Source of the DNA: Symbiodinium kawagutii
Taxonomy: Eukaryota; Sar; Dinophyceae; Suessiales; Symbiodiniaceae
Direction: 5' to 3'
NCBI GenBank assembly: GCA_009767595.1
Contig: VSDK01009657.1
Span: 348,118-412,117 of the forward strand
DNA: 64,000 nucleotides
Part shown: positions 61,501 through 64,000 of the stretch, piece by piece
Numbering within the stretch: the first letter of the stretch is position 1
Layout: the number at the start of each line of letters is the position of its first letter
Position numbers and translations under genes: made by a program
Notes under the pieces: generated by a model
The model's database searches: none
Told to the model about the DNA's origin: nothing
Seen by the model: only the letters and a program-made list of their open reading frames with translations

Positions 61501-64000
61501 ACGTTTGTTTCTCATCAACTAATCGCTTGTAGCTTATGGGCAATATCACCCATGAGTTTCCATTTTCAACCAACATGTTTGACCATCATTGTGAATCATA
61601 TATTATCAGTACCGATCATGATGCTGTCAATCTATGGCATTGTTGAATTGAATAGTTTTTAGTCCGTGATCAATTATGATGATCTACTATTTTTGTTAAT
61701 CGTTACAGATAGTTGATTACTCACCAGAGTTGATTGTCAAAATCATCATTGTTTGACCGGTATAACCAATCACCATCAATCATGCTATCAACTATCAATC
61801 AAATTCATGCTATCAGTCATCATGCTTTTGACCAAATTCCTTACGATACTTGATCAACTAGAGTTTCCATTCAATAGTTTTACCATCCGTTCAACCGATT
61901 ACTCACCATATGTTTTTCCACTTTGCTGACCATCTGAGGGTTACTCACCATAATTAGTTTATTCAAAAGTCTCATGTAGTTGCATCAGACATCAGAAGCC
62001 ATTTTCACCAATAGTTGGCATGTCATGTTTGACCAACCAACCATCCCCTAGGGCATCTGCCACTGCGCCATCCACACCTCTGGTGGCCCTGCGACGCAGC
62101 GAGCGACGCGACGAGACCCAAACCAGCGCAGCGGCGCCTCGCGAAGGCCCCGACACGGGTCAAGTGATGCCCAGGGGTTTTGAGGCGGTTAATGAGGATT
62201 GATGGGCATCACTTGGTGGTTTCTCATGTCATAGGGTACCCCAAAAATGGCTGGTTTATTAATGACTATTAATGGATGATTAGGGGGTACCCCTATTTTG
62301 AGAAACACCCACTTAAATAAACAGCGTGGTTAAGTGATCACTCAAATTAACAGTGGAAAAAACACCCTGATGGTTCTTGAGTGTTTTGAGGATTGATGTC
62401 AGTCATTGAGAGTGACACACGGAAGTAGCAAAACCTTGTCTTAAGTATTCACCCTTGAATCGCCAACTACGCAATCAAGTAGCAATTAACCATCAATCCA
62501 TCGAATTGCTATCTAGAGGTTTAATGACCAACTAATCAATTAGCCATGCTTAATGAATGGACTCTTATGTTTACAAGGGTAAAGTATTAGTTAACAAGAT
62601 AGTGGGTTGATATCAATCATTACTTCATTGTCTATAACAGTTGTCCAATCCACGACGGTGGCTCATGAACGCGAATATGTTTGGTTGGCAGTAGCAAGTG
62701 ATAATGATCAACCATGATCAACCAACCATGTTGGAATCACTGGCCAGGTTAAAAATTGGCGGCTAAAAATGACGAACAAACACTTAGCAGTCCAGTAATA
62801 ACGATGGTTGATAAATGTGGACGAATGACAATGATTAGAAAGCCATAGCAAGCCTTGACACTGCTTGTGCTCAAGAATGAATCATAATCAATCATAATGG
62901 CTACAACAATGCAATATAATCCATCACCATTGATACCCTCTCCAAGTTTGGGTCAACTTGGCAGTCCTGGTGATGCACCAGTTGCTTCAAGTTAATAGTT
63001 CATGGCTACCATAGTGCCTAATTAATCACTTTCAAAACAGAAAATGGGGTTCCTCCAACTGGTGGAGCCCCAAAGTTATGGTTGGTTTACTGCTACAAAG
63101 GGATAATATTAGATGAATTAAGGGTACTCCTATGACTTGAGAAACCACCCTTTTTGTCAAGTTGATGGACCATGACTGGGTTCCGCTCCGGCTATCAACT
63201 ACTCACTGGAATGATCATGGGGCATCTTCCAACCATAAGTTGATGCCAGAAGTTCAGAATCTACACATTTACCATAGCTGCAAGATTTGCATCAACCCCT
63301 CATAAAGCATACCGATATTCATATTTGAGTATCAATATAGGGTTTCTGTATGTGTCCATCAACGTATTGGAGCTCTGCTACGGGCAAATCTGTCAGGAAA
63401 TCAAGCCCAGCAGCTCGGAAAGGAGACATGCAAATGATGTAGCGTATTCTACCTGTGCTGTATTTGGATATCACTTTTGTAGTTGAGCAACCATCCAAGT
63501 AGCCATCCAACTACAATGGCCAACTACAATGGCTCAACTACAATGGCTCAACTACAATGGCCATTGAAAGCAACCATCCAAGTAGCCATTGTAGTTGAGC
63601 CGCTCGCTGGTCGATGTTCAAGCCCCTTGATATTTAGCTTATAAACGCCAAGCAAAACCGCCACTTGTGAGTCAACATGGTGGTTTCTCAAAATAGGGGT
63701 GCACCCCAAGCATCCAATATATTAATCATTTCTTGTAATAGACCAACCATTTTCGGGGCGGTCCCTAATTTGAGAAACACCCATAGTAGGACATTAAATG
63801 ATTGCACGTGCTCGCCACCTACAAGCATCCAATCCCTGGCCATCCCTGAGGCCCTGCCTGTGGCCGCGAGCACAGATCCGCCATGGCCTTCCTCACCTAG
63901 CTGTGCGGCTCCACGCAGGAGTCGACCGCTGGGAGGTGCTGCTGCAGTCTGCCGGACGTTTGGCGCTGCAACGAAGGCCTTGGTGCTGGCGGATGGTCTT
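10612..64000 (-). CDS. ABC1/UbiB-family atypical protein kinase gene, 41 exons located, 5' end outside window
   Basis: Whole-gene entry; the exons E1-E42 are listed separately. The joined product carries the ABC1 hallmarks in order: a YDPEIL...YF block, KxGQ (FIKLGQALSIRPD), the alanine-rich loop PVAAASLGQVYR, the VAVKVQRP lysine, the EELDY acid pair, EWVEGEKL, HADPHPGN and LDFGLM, followed by a long C-terminal tail ending EL VRS-stop at 10612. All key kinase residues are present, so the product is probably active. Family knowledge: ABC1 kinases act in mitochondria or plastids and affect quinone or prenyl-lipid metabolism. Inference: resemblance is closest to the cyanobacterial/plastid branch, so a plastid location is likely, but the targeting end is incomplete. 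About 2.35 kb of coding sequence is spread over 53.4 kb; mean exon is about 57 nt and mean intron about 1.3 kb. Donors are mostly GC, then GT and GA; acceptors are nearly always AG followed by G. One exon (E16, between 43314 and 44705) was not found. The start codon lies to the right of the window. Confidence 0.9.
11920..12065. other. Open island in the last kinase intron
   Basis: Minus strand reads VTAADFKSKTSAKIIVNGQS in one frame and GQDYRERTKPSTCIFRQEV in another. It is not needed to join E41 and E42, which match directly, so it is a foreign fragment or unrelated. Confidence 0.25.
12710..12781 (-). CDS. ABC1K exon E41
   Basis: 72 nt, acceptor GCTAG|GCTTGG, donor GGCA|GTGGTG. Reads LVSAQSLTSVLQLFRFSAR then HQRG. 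Equivalent to the short VL...RFL helix that precedes the last helix in relatives. The phase joins E42 directly. Confidence 0.82.
14800..15060. repeat. Degenerate tandem repeat, period about 107 bp
   Basis: Units begin tgtggcaggcgtggta (about 14809), cttggcaagcgtggca (about 14916) and tgcggcaggtgtggta (about 15024), about 2.3 copies. All minus-strand frames stay open for a while because of it; not coding in my view. Confidence 0.65.
15319..15416. mobile_element. Family-C element
   Basis: Ends tctggttggtggtttc and aaaccaccagcca; interior caaccaactatttgtta as at 139-234. Confidence 0.65.
15430..15895. other. Two GC-rich islands flanking a family-A element, unassigned
   Basis: 15450-15560 and 15770-15890 are open on both strands in several frames. 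E40 and E41 join without them, so they are not kinase exons by my reading. Confidence 0.2.
15631..15755. mobile_element. Family-A element
   Basis: Ends cggtggtttctcaag and cttgagaaaccac; core ataggggtacccc at the left. Confidence 0.7.
15927..16037. mobile_element. Family-A element
   Basis: Ends atatggtggtttctcaag and ctgagaaacacccatat with about 75 bp between. Confidence 0.75.
16540..16926 (-). CDS. Unrecognised 128-codon ORF
   Basis: Starts MTTRQLSFTPPW and ends RDAIEGYA, with an alternating charged/hydrophobic centre (KKRKGNHIEIRLRTEKSN, LIVAIIKIP). I do not recognise it. It lies in the kinase intron 12782-17706, next to a degenerate repeat and an N gap, and lacks the simple repeats seen around it. 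AT-leaning codon use differs from the GC-rich kinase exons. It might be a transferred or organelle-derived fragment, or chance. Confidence 0.3.
   Translation of the reverse strand: MTTRQLSFTPPWISSLYYLNRAHMKGQLRIPLSKGFRSPMLPREKNSDLLKVFWDQEMIRFVRFQEGKFKKRKGNHIEIRLRTEKSNLIVAIIKIPCAKINFNDNNSRIQFDGKPITDEARDAIEGYA
16924..17131. repeat. Degenerate tandem repeat truncated by gap
   Basis: ttggtaagaaaatgtgttgg and variants with roughly 22/44-bp spacing run into the N gap. Confidence 0.65.
17132..17372. other. Assembly gap (N)
   Basis: 241 undetermined bases followed by a G-rich run; the adjoining tandem repeat probably caused the break. Confidence 0.99.
17610..17651. mobile_element. Family-A element, one end only
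   Basis: Right half ccccctacggcttgagaaac plus caccatatt, with no matching left end on the near side; the N gap lies 240 bp away. Confidence 0.45.
17707..17768 (-). CDS. ABC1K exon E40 (APPLTAEEE)
   Basis: 62 nt, acceptor TCGAG|GCAAAG, donor GAGT|GCCTTG (GC; a GA site six bases later is an alternative). Reads QSPLGPFGDIFAPPLTAEEE, resembling the Pro-rich xxPPLT.E(E/D) segment near the C-terminus of relatives. The next intron (12782-17706) has the first N gap. Confidence 0.85.
18502..18610. mobile_element. Family-A element
   Basis: Ends tagtgctttctcagaatag and cttgagaaactgcc. In the kinase intron between E39 and E40. Confidence 0.65.
18826..18865 (-). CDS. ABC1K exon E39 (hydrophobic)
   Basis: 40 nt, acceptor ACAAG|CGACC (no following G), donor CCGCA|GATCAT (GA). 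Reads TILFFGIVRSVP. With E38 it forms one hydrophobic stretch of membrane-segment length. Phase fits E38 and E40. Confidence 0.65.
19109..19161 (-). CDS. ABC1K exon E38 (hydrophobic)
   Basis: 53 nt, acceptor CATAG|GTTGCT, donor CATTG|GCATAT (GC). Reads LLPGIGPALLHLGAKII, a Leu/Gly/Ala-rich segment. The phase joins E37 exactly (ASPL-R-LLPG). Intron 19162-19944 contains inverted-repeat elements near 19229-19487. Confidence 0.85.
19229..19339. mobile_element. Family-B MITE-like element
   Basis: Inverted ends tggctatgggtcaaac and gttttgacccacagcc, about 111 bp, no ORF. Confidence 0.7.
19442..19486. repeat. Short perfect hairpin related to family C
   Basis: actggttggtggtt and its exact complement aaccaccaaccagt separated by 16 bases. 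Confidence 0.7.
19945..20025 (-). CDS. ABC1K exon E37
   Basis: 81 nt, acceptor CCTAG|GACGGT, donor TTGAG|GCTGGG (GC). Reads TVKGIDCLGRGGIQALGKRL and then ANASPL, matching the C-terminal helix after EEIVKGID. The plus strand is also open but breaks the series. Confidence 0.9.
20408..20426 (-). CDS. ABC1K 19-nt micro-exon E36
   Basis: Acceptor CCAAG|GTGAGT (which itself looks like a donor), donor GAAGA|GTCTCT. Reads EFLVEE, and with E37 gives EFLVEETVKGID, the family's REFLLEE.VKGID. A start at the upstream CCAG, adding VAHQ, cannot be excluded. Confidence 0.8.
21612..21726 (-). CDS. ABC1K exon E35 (ALTFLLS block)
   Basis: About 115 nt, acceptor GCTAG|GCCCAG. Reads AQMSTERVGDRPTSW and ends REALTFLLSQD. 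The last part matches the C-terminal AL.F.LS..G segment of relatives. The donor is uncertain (GC at 21611 fits E36 best; GT or GC sites a few bases on are possible). Confidence 0.8.
21866..21993. mobile_element. Family-B element, best copy
   Basis: Ends tatatggctatgggtcaag and ttttgacccacagccatat; interior shares ggggatgatcaccca and aggggaaccaggggta with other copies. Confidence 0.75.
23214..23326. mobile_element. Family-B element, opposite orientation
   Basis: tggctgtgggtccaaaccct at the left to taactgcttgaccca at the right. It directly abuts the island containing kinase exon E34. Confidence 0.65.
23358..23420 (-). CDS. ABC1K exon E34 (C-terminal extension)
   Basis: 63 nt, acceptor CATGAG|GCGACC, donor CGCCAG|GCGCGG (GC). 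Reads ATGNSAGLVQDMQRTDTKVR then Q. Chosen among several open frames because phase 0 on both sides links E33 and E35. A family-B element (23214-23326) lies immediately 3'. Confidence 0.55.
24040..24090 (-). CDS. ABC1K exon E33 (C-terminal extension)
   Basis: 51 nt, acceptor CTAAG|GAGAGA, donor GCCGAG|GTGCCG. Reads ERAPDAEEIMQAAARAE, a charged helix. No family motif; placed by splice signals and phase. Confidence 0.65.
24240..24345. mobile_element. Family-A element (diverged)
   Basis: Left end atgatggtttctgaag with tctaggggtaccc; right end ccccatttcagaaaatcatc. Confidence 0.5.
24874..24888 (-). CDS. ABC1K candidate 15-nt micro-exon E32
   Basis: Acceptor GGCCAG|GCTTTC, donor ACTGACG|GCATCT. 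Reads AFRLT. Phase 0 on both sides fits E31 and E33. Family conservation ends here, so this rests on splice signals and frame; the open frame continues 3', so a longer version is possible. Confidence 0.5.
24964..25063. mobile_element. Family-C element
   Basis: Ends gactggttggtggcttt and gaaaccacccaccaaa; interior cagccagccagctgtg. Confidence 0.6.
25500..25569 (-). CDS. ABC1K exon E31
   Basis: 70 nt, acceptor GCCAG|GTACAT, donor CTTGAG|GCGAGG (GC). Reads YMVYGKEGVFDADRLIDLLR then ALE, matching RYMVYG..GVFD.DR.IDLL.AL of relatives. Confidence 0.96.
25678..25803. mobile_element. Family-B element (diverged)
   Basis: tatatgggtatgggtcaat at the left; gggggaaccaagggtcca with an eroded right end at about 25803. 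Confidence 0.55.
26650..27345. repeat. Degenerate tandem array of a roughly 100-180 bp repeat
   Basis: Four units share the core TTTG(G)...GGAGC(A)AAGAT(C)TGCAA..CTCACCTGG(A)CAA. Cores lie near 26690, 26970, 27075 and 27265. The ctcacc block resembles a GT splice donor on the minus strand but is not flanked by kinase coding sequence. Confidence 0.6.
27487..27875 (-). CDS. Unrecognised ORF or gene fragment in kinase intron 30
   Basis: Open from a possible acceptor TTGAG|AGAATC at 27875 to a stop at 27487. Reads ENPEVFAAFSRACTCQERQR, then PVLEPVLDRVEALSALSSGD and on to PANANPTAKEVCHG. Good codon use and amphipathic pattern suggest a real coding ancestry, but I see no family. It sits beside other gene-like fragments at 28-30.5 kb, so a decayed copy is likely. 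Confidence 0.35.
28043..28325. repeat. Mosaic repeat, copy 1
   Basis: Starts cagctagctgacgctagc and matches 32083-32335 with scattered changes and one net 3-base indel. Further on (28300-28430) it shares short blocks with 32760-32850, so the copies are rearranged relative to each other. No function recognised. Confidence 0.7.
28997..29299 (-). pseudogene. 3'-terminal fragment of an unknown gene, copy 1
   Basis: Open from just after a TAA at 29300-29302 to a stop at 28997. Reads NERGKLVTRERDKAYRNLLE, a charged helix, and ends AGGFRKVMGEIRCTGELLNV then DDLGWE. The same ending recurs in the same strand at 29425-29490 and 30335-30450, which argues for copies of one gene's 3' end. Function unknown. 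Confidence 0.4.
29425..29490 (-). repeat. Copy of the same 3' gene end (copy 2, short)
   Basis: Minus strand reads RYIGGPLNADDLGWG-stop. Nearly identical in DNA to 30345-30395, so these two are the youngest pair. Confidence 0.5.
30335..30450 (-). repeat. Copy of the same 3' gene end (copy 3)
   Basis: Minus strand reads LAKQDAGGFRKVIGGERYIG then GPLNADALGWG-stop, parallel to the end of the 28997-29299 fragment but lacking its KARS insert. Confidence 0.5.
30593..31495. repeat. CAA/CCA/GAC trinucleotide block around an assembly gap
   Basis: caacaacac, accaccacc and gacgacgac runs on both sides of 328 Ns (30835-31162). The poly-Val/Leu/Thr frames are artefacts of the repeat. Confidence 0.95.
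30835..31162. other. Assembly gap (N)
   Basis: 328 undetermined bases inside a trinucleotide repeat. Confidence 0.99.
32083..32335. repeat. Mosaic repeat, copy 2
   Basis: Second copy of the 28043 repeat. Two frames stay open in both copies, which is not enough to call it coding. Confidence 0.7.
32690..32850. repeat. Mosaic repeat, partial copy 3
   Basis: Shares the gtcgctcatggttgggat and gagccggtt blocks with the two longer copies, followed by the ctcagtctcagaaa block that copy 1 carries about 120 bases after the shared part. Confidence 0.55.
33000..33345. repeat. Second array of the same roughly 100-bp repeat
   Basis: Three units with cores near 33055, 33150 and 33250. The last matches the 27235-27330 unit closely, including the tail aatgaagatattt(a/c)... 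In the same kinase intron, 6 kb from the first array. Confidence 0.65.
33993..34034 (-). CDS. ABC1K exon E30
   Basis: 42 nt, acceptor CTGAG|GCTTTT, donor TTGAG|GCCGCT (GC). Reads LLTNPSDRLRSSL then R completed by E31, equivalent to RLL.D.SPRLR.ALR of relatives. The following intron, 25570-33992 (8.4 kb), is the largest and most repeat-rich of the gene. Confidence 0.93.
34902..34924 (-). CDS. ABC1K 23-nt micro-exon E29
   Basis: Acceptor GGCAG|GCATAT, donor AAACA|GTATCT. Reads AYPYLSKQ (last codon completed by E30). This follows IIDE exactly as AYPY does in relatives. Confidence 0.93.
35205..35318. mobile_element. Family-A element
   Basis: ggttctcagaatagggaacc at the left and gggggtacccttattttg at the right. 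Between kinase exons E28 and E29. Confidence 0.65.
35430..35517 (-). CDS. ABC1K exon E28
   Basis: 88 nt, acceptor CCCCAG|GCCATA, donor GATGAG|GCCACA (GC). Reads PYFALIIRAIGVLEGIALVG followed by DPDFAIIDE, one of the most conserved stretches in this branch. The intron to E29 has a family-A element at 35205-35318. Confidence 0.97.
35822..35966. repeat. Inverted-repeat element, 145 bp
   Basis: ttcttcgtgtag and ctacacgaagaa close the element; the interior repeats ggtatgggcat. In the kinase intron between E27 and E28. Confidence 0.65.
36354..36377 (-). CDS. ABC1K 24-nt micro-exon E27
   Basis: Acceptor TCGAG|GTTTGA, donor ATCCC|GCCCCT (GC). Reads FEFPFRIP. It completes Thr of E26 and Pro before YFALIIRA of E28, so both junction codons fit. 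The intron to E28 (35518-36353) contains the inverted-repeat element 35822-35966. Confidence 0.93.
36840..36935. repeat. Tandem repeat, about 17-bp period
   Basis: gaaccgatccaaccaac repeated about four times after ccaaccaacccatccaacc; just 3' of kinase exon E26. Confidence 0.8.
36964..37013 (-). CDS. ABC1K exon E26
   Basis: 50 nt, acceptor CAAAG|GCTCGC, donor ATCAC|GTGGCG. Reads ARGINFNELSADLAQI, matching the family's G..INFN.LSADLA.IT. A 17-bp-period tandem repeat (36840-36935) begins about 30 bases inside the following intron. Confidence 0.95.
38644..38705 (-). CDS. ABC1K exon E25
   Basis: 62 nt, acceptor CGTAG|GTGTTG. Reads VDVKPIVPALSRVFDAALA then G. A donor at GCAGGC|GCTGCC (GC) gives the frame needed by E26; GCAG|GCGCTG two bases earlier does not. 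The intron to E26 (37014-38643) shows no gene. Confidence 0.94.
39054..39089 (-). CDS. ABC1K micro-exon E24
   Basis: 36 nt, acceptor CTGAG|GTGGAG, donor TGAAG|GCGCTG (GC). Reads GDFQKLDFIPE, equivalent to the family's xDFVxLGFIPEG; phase 1 on both sides fits E23 and E25. Confidence 0.94.
39571..39637 (-). CDS. ABC1K exon E23
   Basis: 67 nt, acceptor ACCCAG|GATGAC, donor GATCG|GCACCA (GC, phase 1). Reads DDQRYGMVEAISHLVHRDYA then EI, matching the family segment after DFGLMT. Confidence 0.96.
39842..39881 (-). CDS. ABC1K exon E22 (DFG motif)
   Basis: 40 nt, acceptor CGCCAG|GCTGGC. Reads LAILDFGLMTSIT with the metal-binding DFG. To keep the frame into DDQRYGM of E23 the donor must be ATCACC|GATGCT, a GA donor. 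Confidence 0.96.
40518..40573 (-). CDS. ABC1K exon E21 (catalytic loop HADPHPGN)
   Basis: 56 nt, acceptor GGCCAG|GGCCTG, donor GGCAG|GTGTGC. Reads GLFHADPHPGNMLRTPDG, the catalytic loop that defines ABC1 kinases. The intron to E22 (39882-40517) shows no gene. Confidence 0.97.
40987..41025 (-). CDS. ABC1K micro-exon E20
   Basis: 39 nt, acceptor CCAAG|GTAGGT, donor GACAAG|GCATCA (GC). Reads VGVVAYLTQLLDK, the helix before the catalytic loop; it joins in frame to GLFHADPHPGN of E21. Confidence 0.95.
41711..41737 (-). CDS. ABC1K micro-exon E19
   Basis: 27 nt, acceptor CGCAG|GCCGGC, donor GTGAAT|GTGTCT. Reads AGDVRELVN, joining EKLSQSQ to VGVVAYL as in plastid/cyanobacterial homologues. Confidence 0.9.
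42481..42528 (-). CDS. ABC1K exon E18 (EWVEGEKL)
   Basis: 48 nt, acceptor GACAG|GTGCAT, donor TCTCAG|GCTCCT (GC). Reads VHVAEWVEGEKLSQSQ, matching the family's VL(T/V)xEWVEGxKLS motif. The intron to E19 (41738-42480) shows no gene. Confidence 0.95.
43219..43313 (-). CDS. ABC1K exon E17 (VKIPKNFEEY)
   Basis: 95 nt, acceptor ATACAG|TGGCCT (not followed by G), donor AGAAAG|GCCATG (GC). Reads AFRKLKEEKGALTQFGE then VKIPKNFEEYCCRK, equivalent to the family's RF..LY.....V.VP..Y..YT..RV segment. Confidence 0.88.
44706..44762 (-). CDS. ABC1K exon E15 (EELDY)
   Basis: 57 nt, acceptor GTAAG|GTGGGC, donor AACAAG|GTGCTG. Reads VGLLDEFASRIYEELDYNK, containing the conserved acid pair of the ABC1 ExD motif. 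The next piece (E16), which should run from phase 0 to phase 1 and lie between 43314 and 44705, was not identified. Confidence 0.95.
45361..45535. other. GC-rich island in the kinase intron before E15, unassigned
   Basis: Open on both strands (plus PTPTREATATATATELRSLC; minus APRLASEVHRMAARGGSSRL). No ABC1 similarity. Confidence 0.25.
45649..45745. repeat. Dispersed repeat, copy 1, next to AT-rich block
   Basis: ggtgattgatggcg...tctaccagaagggaacaaca, about 90 bp, matched at 49413-49502. Followed by about 1.2 kb of very AT-rich DNA (to about 46960) with (TA)n runs and no gene. Confidence 0.75.
47255..47414. repeat. Direct duplication, 63 bp with 97-bp spacing
   Basis: accggtgacattcaaagcaa...ccgcccttaaacg occurs at 47255-47317 and 47352-47414, essentially identical. 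The minus strand around it (47100-47300) is open (VEFRAKPKLEKIERQLAAK), so a small duplicated coding fragment is possible. Confidence 0.75.
49413..49502. repeat. Dispersed repeat, copy 2, next to AT-rich block
   Basis: Same sequence as 45649-45745. Preceded by about 640 bp of AT-rich DNA (48775-49412) and followed by a CAA/GAC microsatellite. Confidence 0.75.
49890..49897 (-). CDS. ABC1K candidate 8-nt micro-exon E14
   Basis: ATGACGTA between GACAG and a GCATTA donor. It has the length class (2 mod 3) needed to join E13 to E15 in frame and supplies the Asp-Asp-Val that precedes VGLLDEF in relatives. Eight bases are weak evidence by themselves; treat as a proposal. The intron to E15 (44763-49889) holds AT-rich blocks, a 97-bp-spaced duplication at 47255 and unassigned GC-rich islands near 45.4, 47.2 and 48.5 kb. 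Confidence 0.35.
50005..50068 (-). CDS. ABC1K exon E13 (SLDLYLIRK)
   Basis: 64 nt, acceptor CTCAG|GAGACA, likely donor TTTGGG|GTGGCC (phase 1). Reads ETVSLDLYLIRKLAKLLGA then LW, the family's S(L/R)DLYLLR segment. A stretch that should read (T)DV before E15 is missing from it. Confidence 0.88.
50276..50330 (-). CDS. ABC1K exon E12 (catalytic lysine)
   Basis: 55 nt, acceptor CACCAG|GGTGCT. Reads LLPGEVVAVKVQRPAVL with the VAVK lysine. The sequence GAGAC occurs both just after this exon and at the start of E13, so the junction can slide by five bases; read as a GA donor here. Confidence 0.93.
50870..50883 (-). CDS. ABC1K micro-exon E11 (VYRA)
   Basis: Acceptor CCGCAG|GTATAC. Reads VYRA, which supplies the VY(K/R)A that must follow SLGQ in the family. 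The 3' end is uncertain: 14 nt (GC donor) or 17 nt (GA donor) both keep the frame into E12. Confidence 0.7.
51330..51378 (-). CDS. ABC1K exon E10 (AAAS loop)
   Basis: 49 nt, acceptor GCGAG|GTTTTC, donor GGACAG|GCTGGG (GC). Reads FSEITPAPVAAASLGQ. The alanine-rich AAAS loop replaces the usual glycine-rich loop of kinases in this family and favours ADP binding in UbiB proteins (family knowledge). Confidence 0.95.
51791..51879 (-). CDS. ABC1K exon E9
   Basis: 89 nt, acceptor GACAG|GTGCCG, donor GACGT|GTGGCT in phase 2. Reads VPSYSTDIAMKTLEEELSG and then KFGRPIKKED, the family's (V/P)P(F/Y)x...A...I..EL segment. Joined to E10 it gives KKED-V-FSEITP. Confidence 0.93.
52891..53889 (-). CDS. Nested gene, 3' part: beta-rich repeat 2 plus putative permuted papain-fold hydrolase
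   Basis: A 332-codon frame without introns, inside the kinase intron between E8 and E9, same strand. Residues about 40-150 form a repeat (RNGCLDEDFE...LRIQVKLDTGSYKIQM...) clearly related to the frame upstream at 53798-54169; C2-like strands are my guess. Residues 200-330 include PHWVALFQFDD (His207) and YDITQDNCQRWLHVLL (Asn293-Cys294). A His before an Asn-Cys helix is the order in permuted papain-fold families such as LRAT, PPPDE and some NlpC-like hydrolases, so a thiol hydrolase is proposed. Lack of introns next to a gene with 40 of them suggests a retrocopy. The first about 25 residues overlap the other frame and are probably not native. Confidence 0.6.
   Translation of the reverse strand: MIFFISTTGSEEQLGKFTFVLQTAAEEEEVERWLQRFTIERNGCLDEDFEMMAQLHGACLRIQVKLDTGSYKIQMSCVKRVSYRANLRLTRKRWSNMDEKNNLNTCSNNSIDLTVLDDFETLMIDVFCESIDFQAASRAESLVHISISSTFEEEVGCYDISWPALCMARSGGFQSCQGPLPESLDSEEIADPQPASLRVLSGAPIPHWVALFQFDDGRCFSCELSAVDPKGRRFQKIHYTFSAREDAEEFYRDGYTLLNLEKIVVQSLTPWKLQKLCETNPLNYRNYDITQDNCQRWLHVLLHNGLGIDKRLLPYPQADQVKRELRWLRWQF
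53798..54169 (-). pseudogene. Nested gene, 5' part in another frame: beta-rich repeat 1
   Basis: 123 codons from an ATG at 54169; the frame is open further up to a TAG|GAG near 54195 that could be an acceptor. Reads RSGCFDEYFQ...LQIQVKLPPGKYDIQMHRL...DDCENVIIDIF...IGQVHLCIADS, matching repeat 2 in the downstream frame at the same spacing. The match passes from this frame to the next around the CCT tract at 53802-53816, so a one- or two-base slip in that tract (or a sequencing error) separates the halves. Annotated as broken; it could be a functional gene if the tract length is misassembled. Confidence 0.5.
54938..55006 (-). CDS. ABC1K exon E8 (ALSIRPDLL)
   Basis: 69 nt, acceptor GGGGAG|GCCTTG, donor GACAAG|GCATTG (GC). 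Reads ALSIRPDLLSPRAMEELQK then LCDK, the conserved block after KxGQ. The intron to E9 (51880-54937) contains a second, unspliced gene on the same strand at 52891-54169 and AT-rich DNA at 54790-54900. Confidence 0.95.
55051..55130. repeat. 10-bp minisatellite, 8 copies
   Basis: gacaggtggt repeated head to tail with one change in the first copy; 45 bp upstream of the kinase E8 acceptor on the minus strand. Confidence 0.95.
56298..56336 (-). CDS. ABC1K micro-exon E7 (KxGQ motif)
   Basis: 39 nt, in frame, between TTCCAG|GTGACT and GGCCAG|GCTGCA (GC donor). Reads VTTLGPFFIKLGQ, the ABC1 signature KxGQ helix. Together with E8 it gives the unbroken family string IKLGQ-ALSIRPD. The intron to E8 (55007-56297) carries an 80-bp minisatellite (55051-55130). 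Confidence 0.95.
56924..57015 (-). CDS. ABC1K exon E6
   Basis: 92 nt, acceptor CTCCAG|CCGAG (one of the few acceptors not followed by G), donor CAGCAA|GTGGTG. Reads EIWNRITGNTGTDAQVAQ and continues through KFNEIDAQQQ, the family's segment between the first helix and the LGP...K.GQ motif. The intron to E7 (56337-56923) shows no gene. Confidence 0.85.
57876..57934 (-). CDS. ABC1K exon E5
   Basis: 59 nt, acceptor CCGCAG|GATTGT. Reads IVQIVSRFDAHQRPHFVAR, which follows E4 as in the family (R-IVQIVSRF). The best donor is AGGG|GAAGGT (GA type), chosen because it gives the phase needed by E6; a GTGGCT four bases further along is a less fitting alternative. The intron to E6 (57016-57875) shows no gene. 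Confidence 0.85.
58001..58109. repeat. 109-bp inverted-repeat element with nested stem
   Basis: ctacttggatgtgcat at 58001 pairs with atgcacatccaagtag ending 58109. Inside, ttccttgggg pairs with ccccaaggaa. In the kinase intron between E4 and E5. Confidence 0.75.
58385..58464 (-). CDS. ABC1K exon E4 (YDPEIL block)
   Basis: 80 nt, acceptor GCGCAG|GAGTCG, donor TCAGAG|GCTGGG (GC type), phase 2 out. Reads LPLSYDPEILREYFDRLPG, matching the conserved YDPxxLxxYxxxRP segment at the start of ABC1 proteins. The intron to E5 (57935-58384) contains the 109-bp hairpin element 58001-58109. Confidence 0.9.
59833..59926. mobile_element. Family-C element
   Basis: Ends tactggtttccacccc and aaaaccaccagccagta; interior caaccaaccaatcatttg. 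Confidence 0.6.
60380..60465 (-). CDS. ABC1K exon E3 (basic/acidic linker)
   Basis: 86 nt, acceptor GCCAG|GTGG, donor GACGAG|GAGAAC (GA type; GAG is also the first codon of E4, so the exact junction is ambiguous). Reads TMSDLSKQMRQQRKQMEASM then ENDE, a charged helix. Short helices of this kind precede the kinase-like domain in algal relatives (inference). The intron to E4 (58465-60379) has a family-C inverted-repeat element at 59833-59926 and no recognised gene. Confidence 0.65.
61140..61410. repeat. (AT)n with repeated aaaacatatatat units
   Basis: Units of about 25-35 bp, (c)aaaacatatatatatata, about eight copies. Confidence 0.9.
62078..62137 (-). CDS. ABC1K exon E2 (N-terminal region)
   Basis: 60 nt between CGAG|GCGCCG and AGAG|GTGTGG. 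Reads an Arg/Ala/Ser-rich stretch (AAALVWVSSRRSLRRRATR), again targeting-peptide-like. Phase in and out fits E1 and E3. The plus strand is also open here, so strand rests on the context. The intron to E3 (60466-62077) contains the AT repeat block 61140-61400 and no gene I can see. Confidence 0.55.
62211..62313. mobile_element. Family-A element
   Basis: Ends ttggtggtttctcatgtcat and cctattttgagaaacaccca. Starts about 75 bp upstream of kinase exon E2. Confidence 0.75.
63030..63150. mobile_element. Family-A element (left end eroded)
   Basis: The right half gggtactcctatgacttgag plus aaaccaccc is clear; the left half keeps only ggggttcctcc. Confidence 0.5.
63498..63603. repeat. 15-bp tandem repeat with an inverted copy
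   Basis: caactacaatggct three to four times, then agccattgtagttgag in reverse, so the block can fold back on itself. Confidence 0.8.
63676..63786. mobile_element. Family-A element
   Basis: Ends atggtggtttctcaaaatag and ctaatttgagaaacacccat. About 110 bp from kinase exon E1. Confidence 0.75.
63897..64000 (-). CDS. ABC1K exon E1 (partial, N-terminal region)
   Basis: Open to the window edge. It reads an Ala/Arg/Ser/Pro-rich, transit-peptide-like stretch (...STKAFVAAPNVRQTAAAPP...) and ends CTAG|GTGAGG, a GT donor, in phase 1. Assigned by codon choice, donor and phase match to E2, not by family homology. The intron to E2 (62138-63896) holds two family-A inverted-repeat elements (63030-63150, 63676-63786) and a small tandem repeat near 63500-63600. 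Confidence 0.6.
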   Translation of the reverse strand, partial: DHPPAPRPSLQRQTSGRLQQHLPAVDSCVEPHS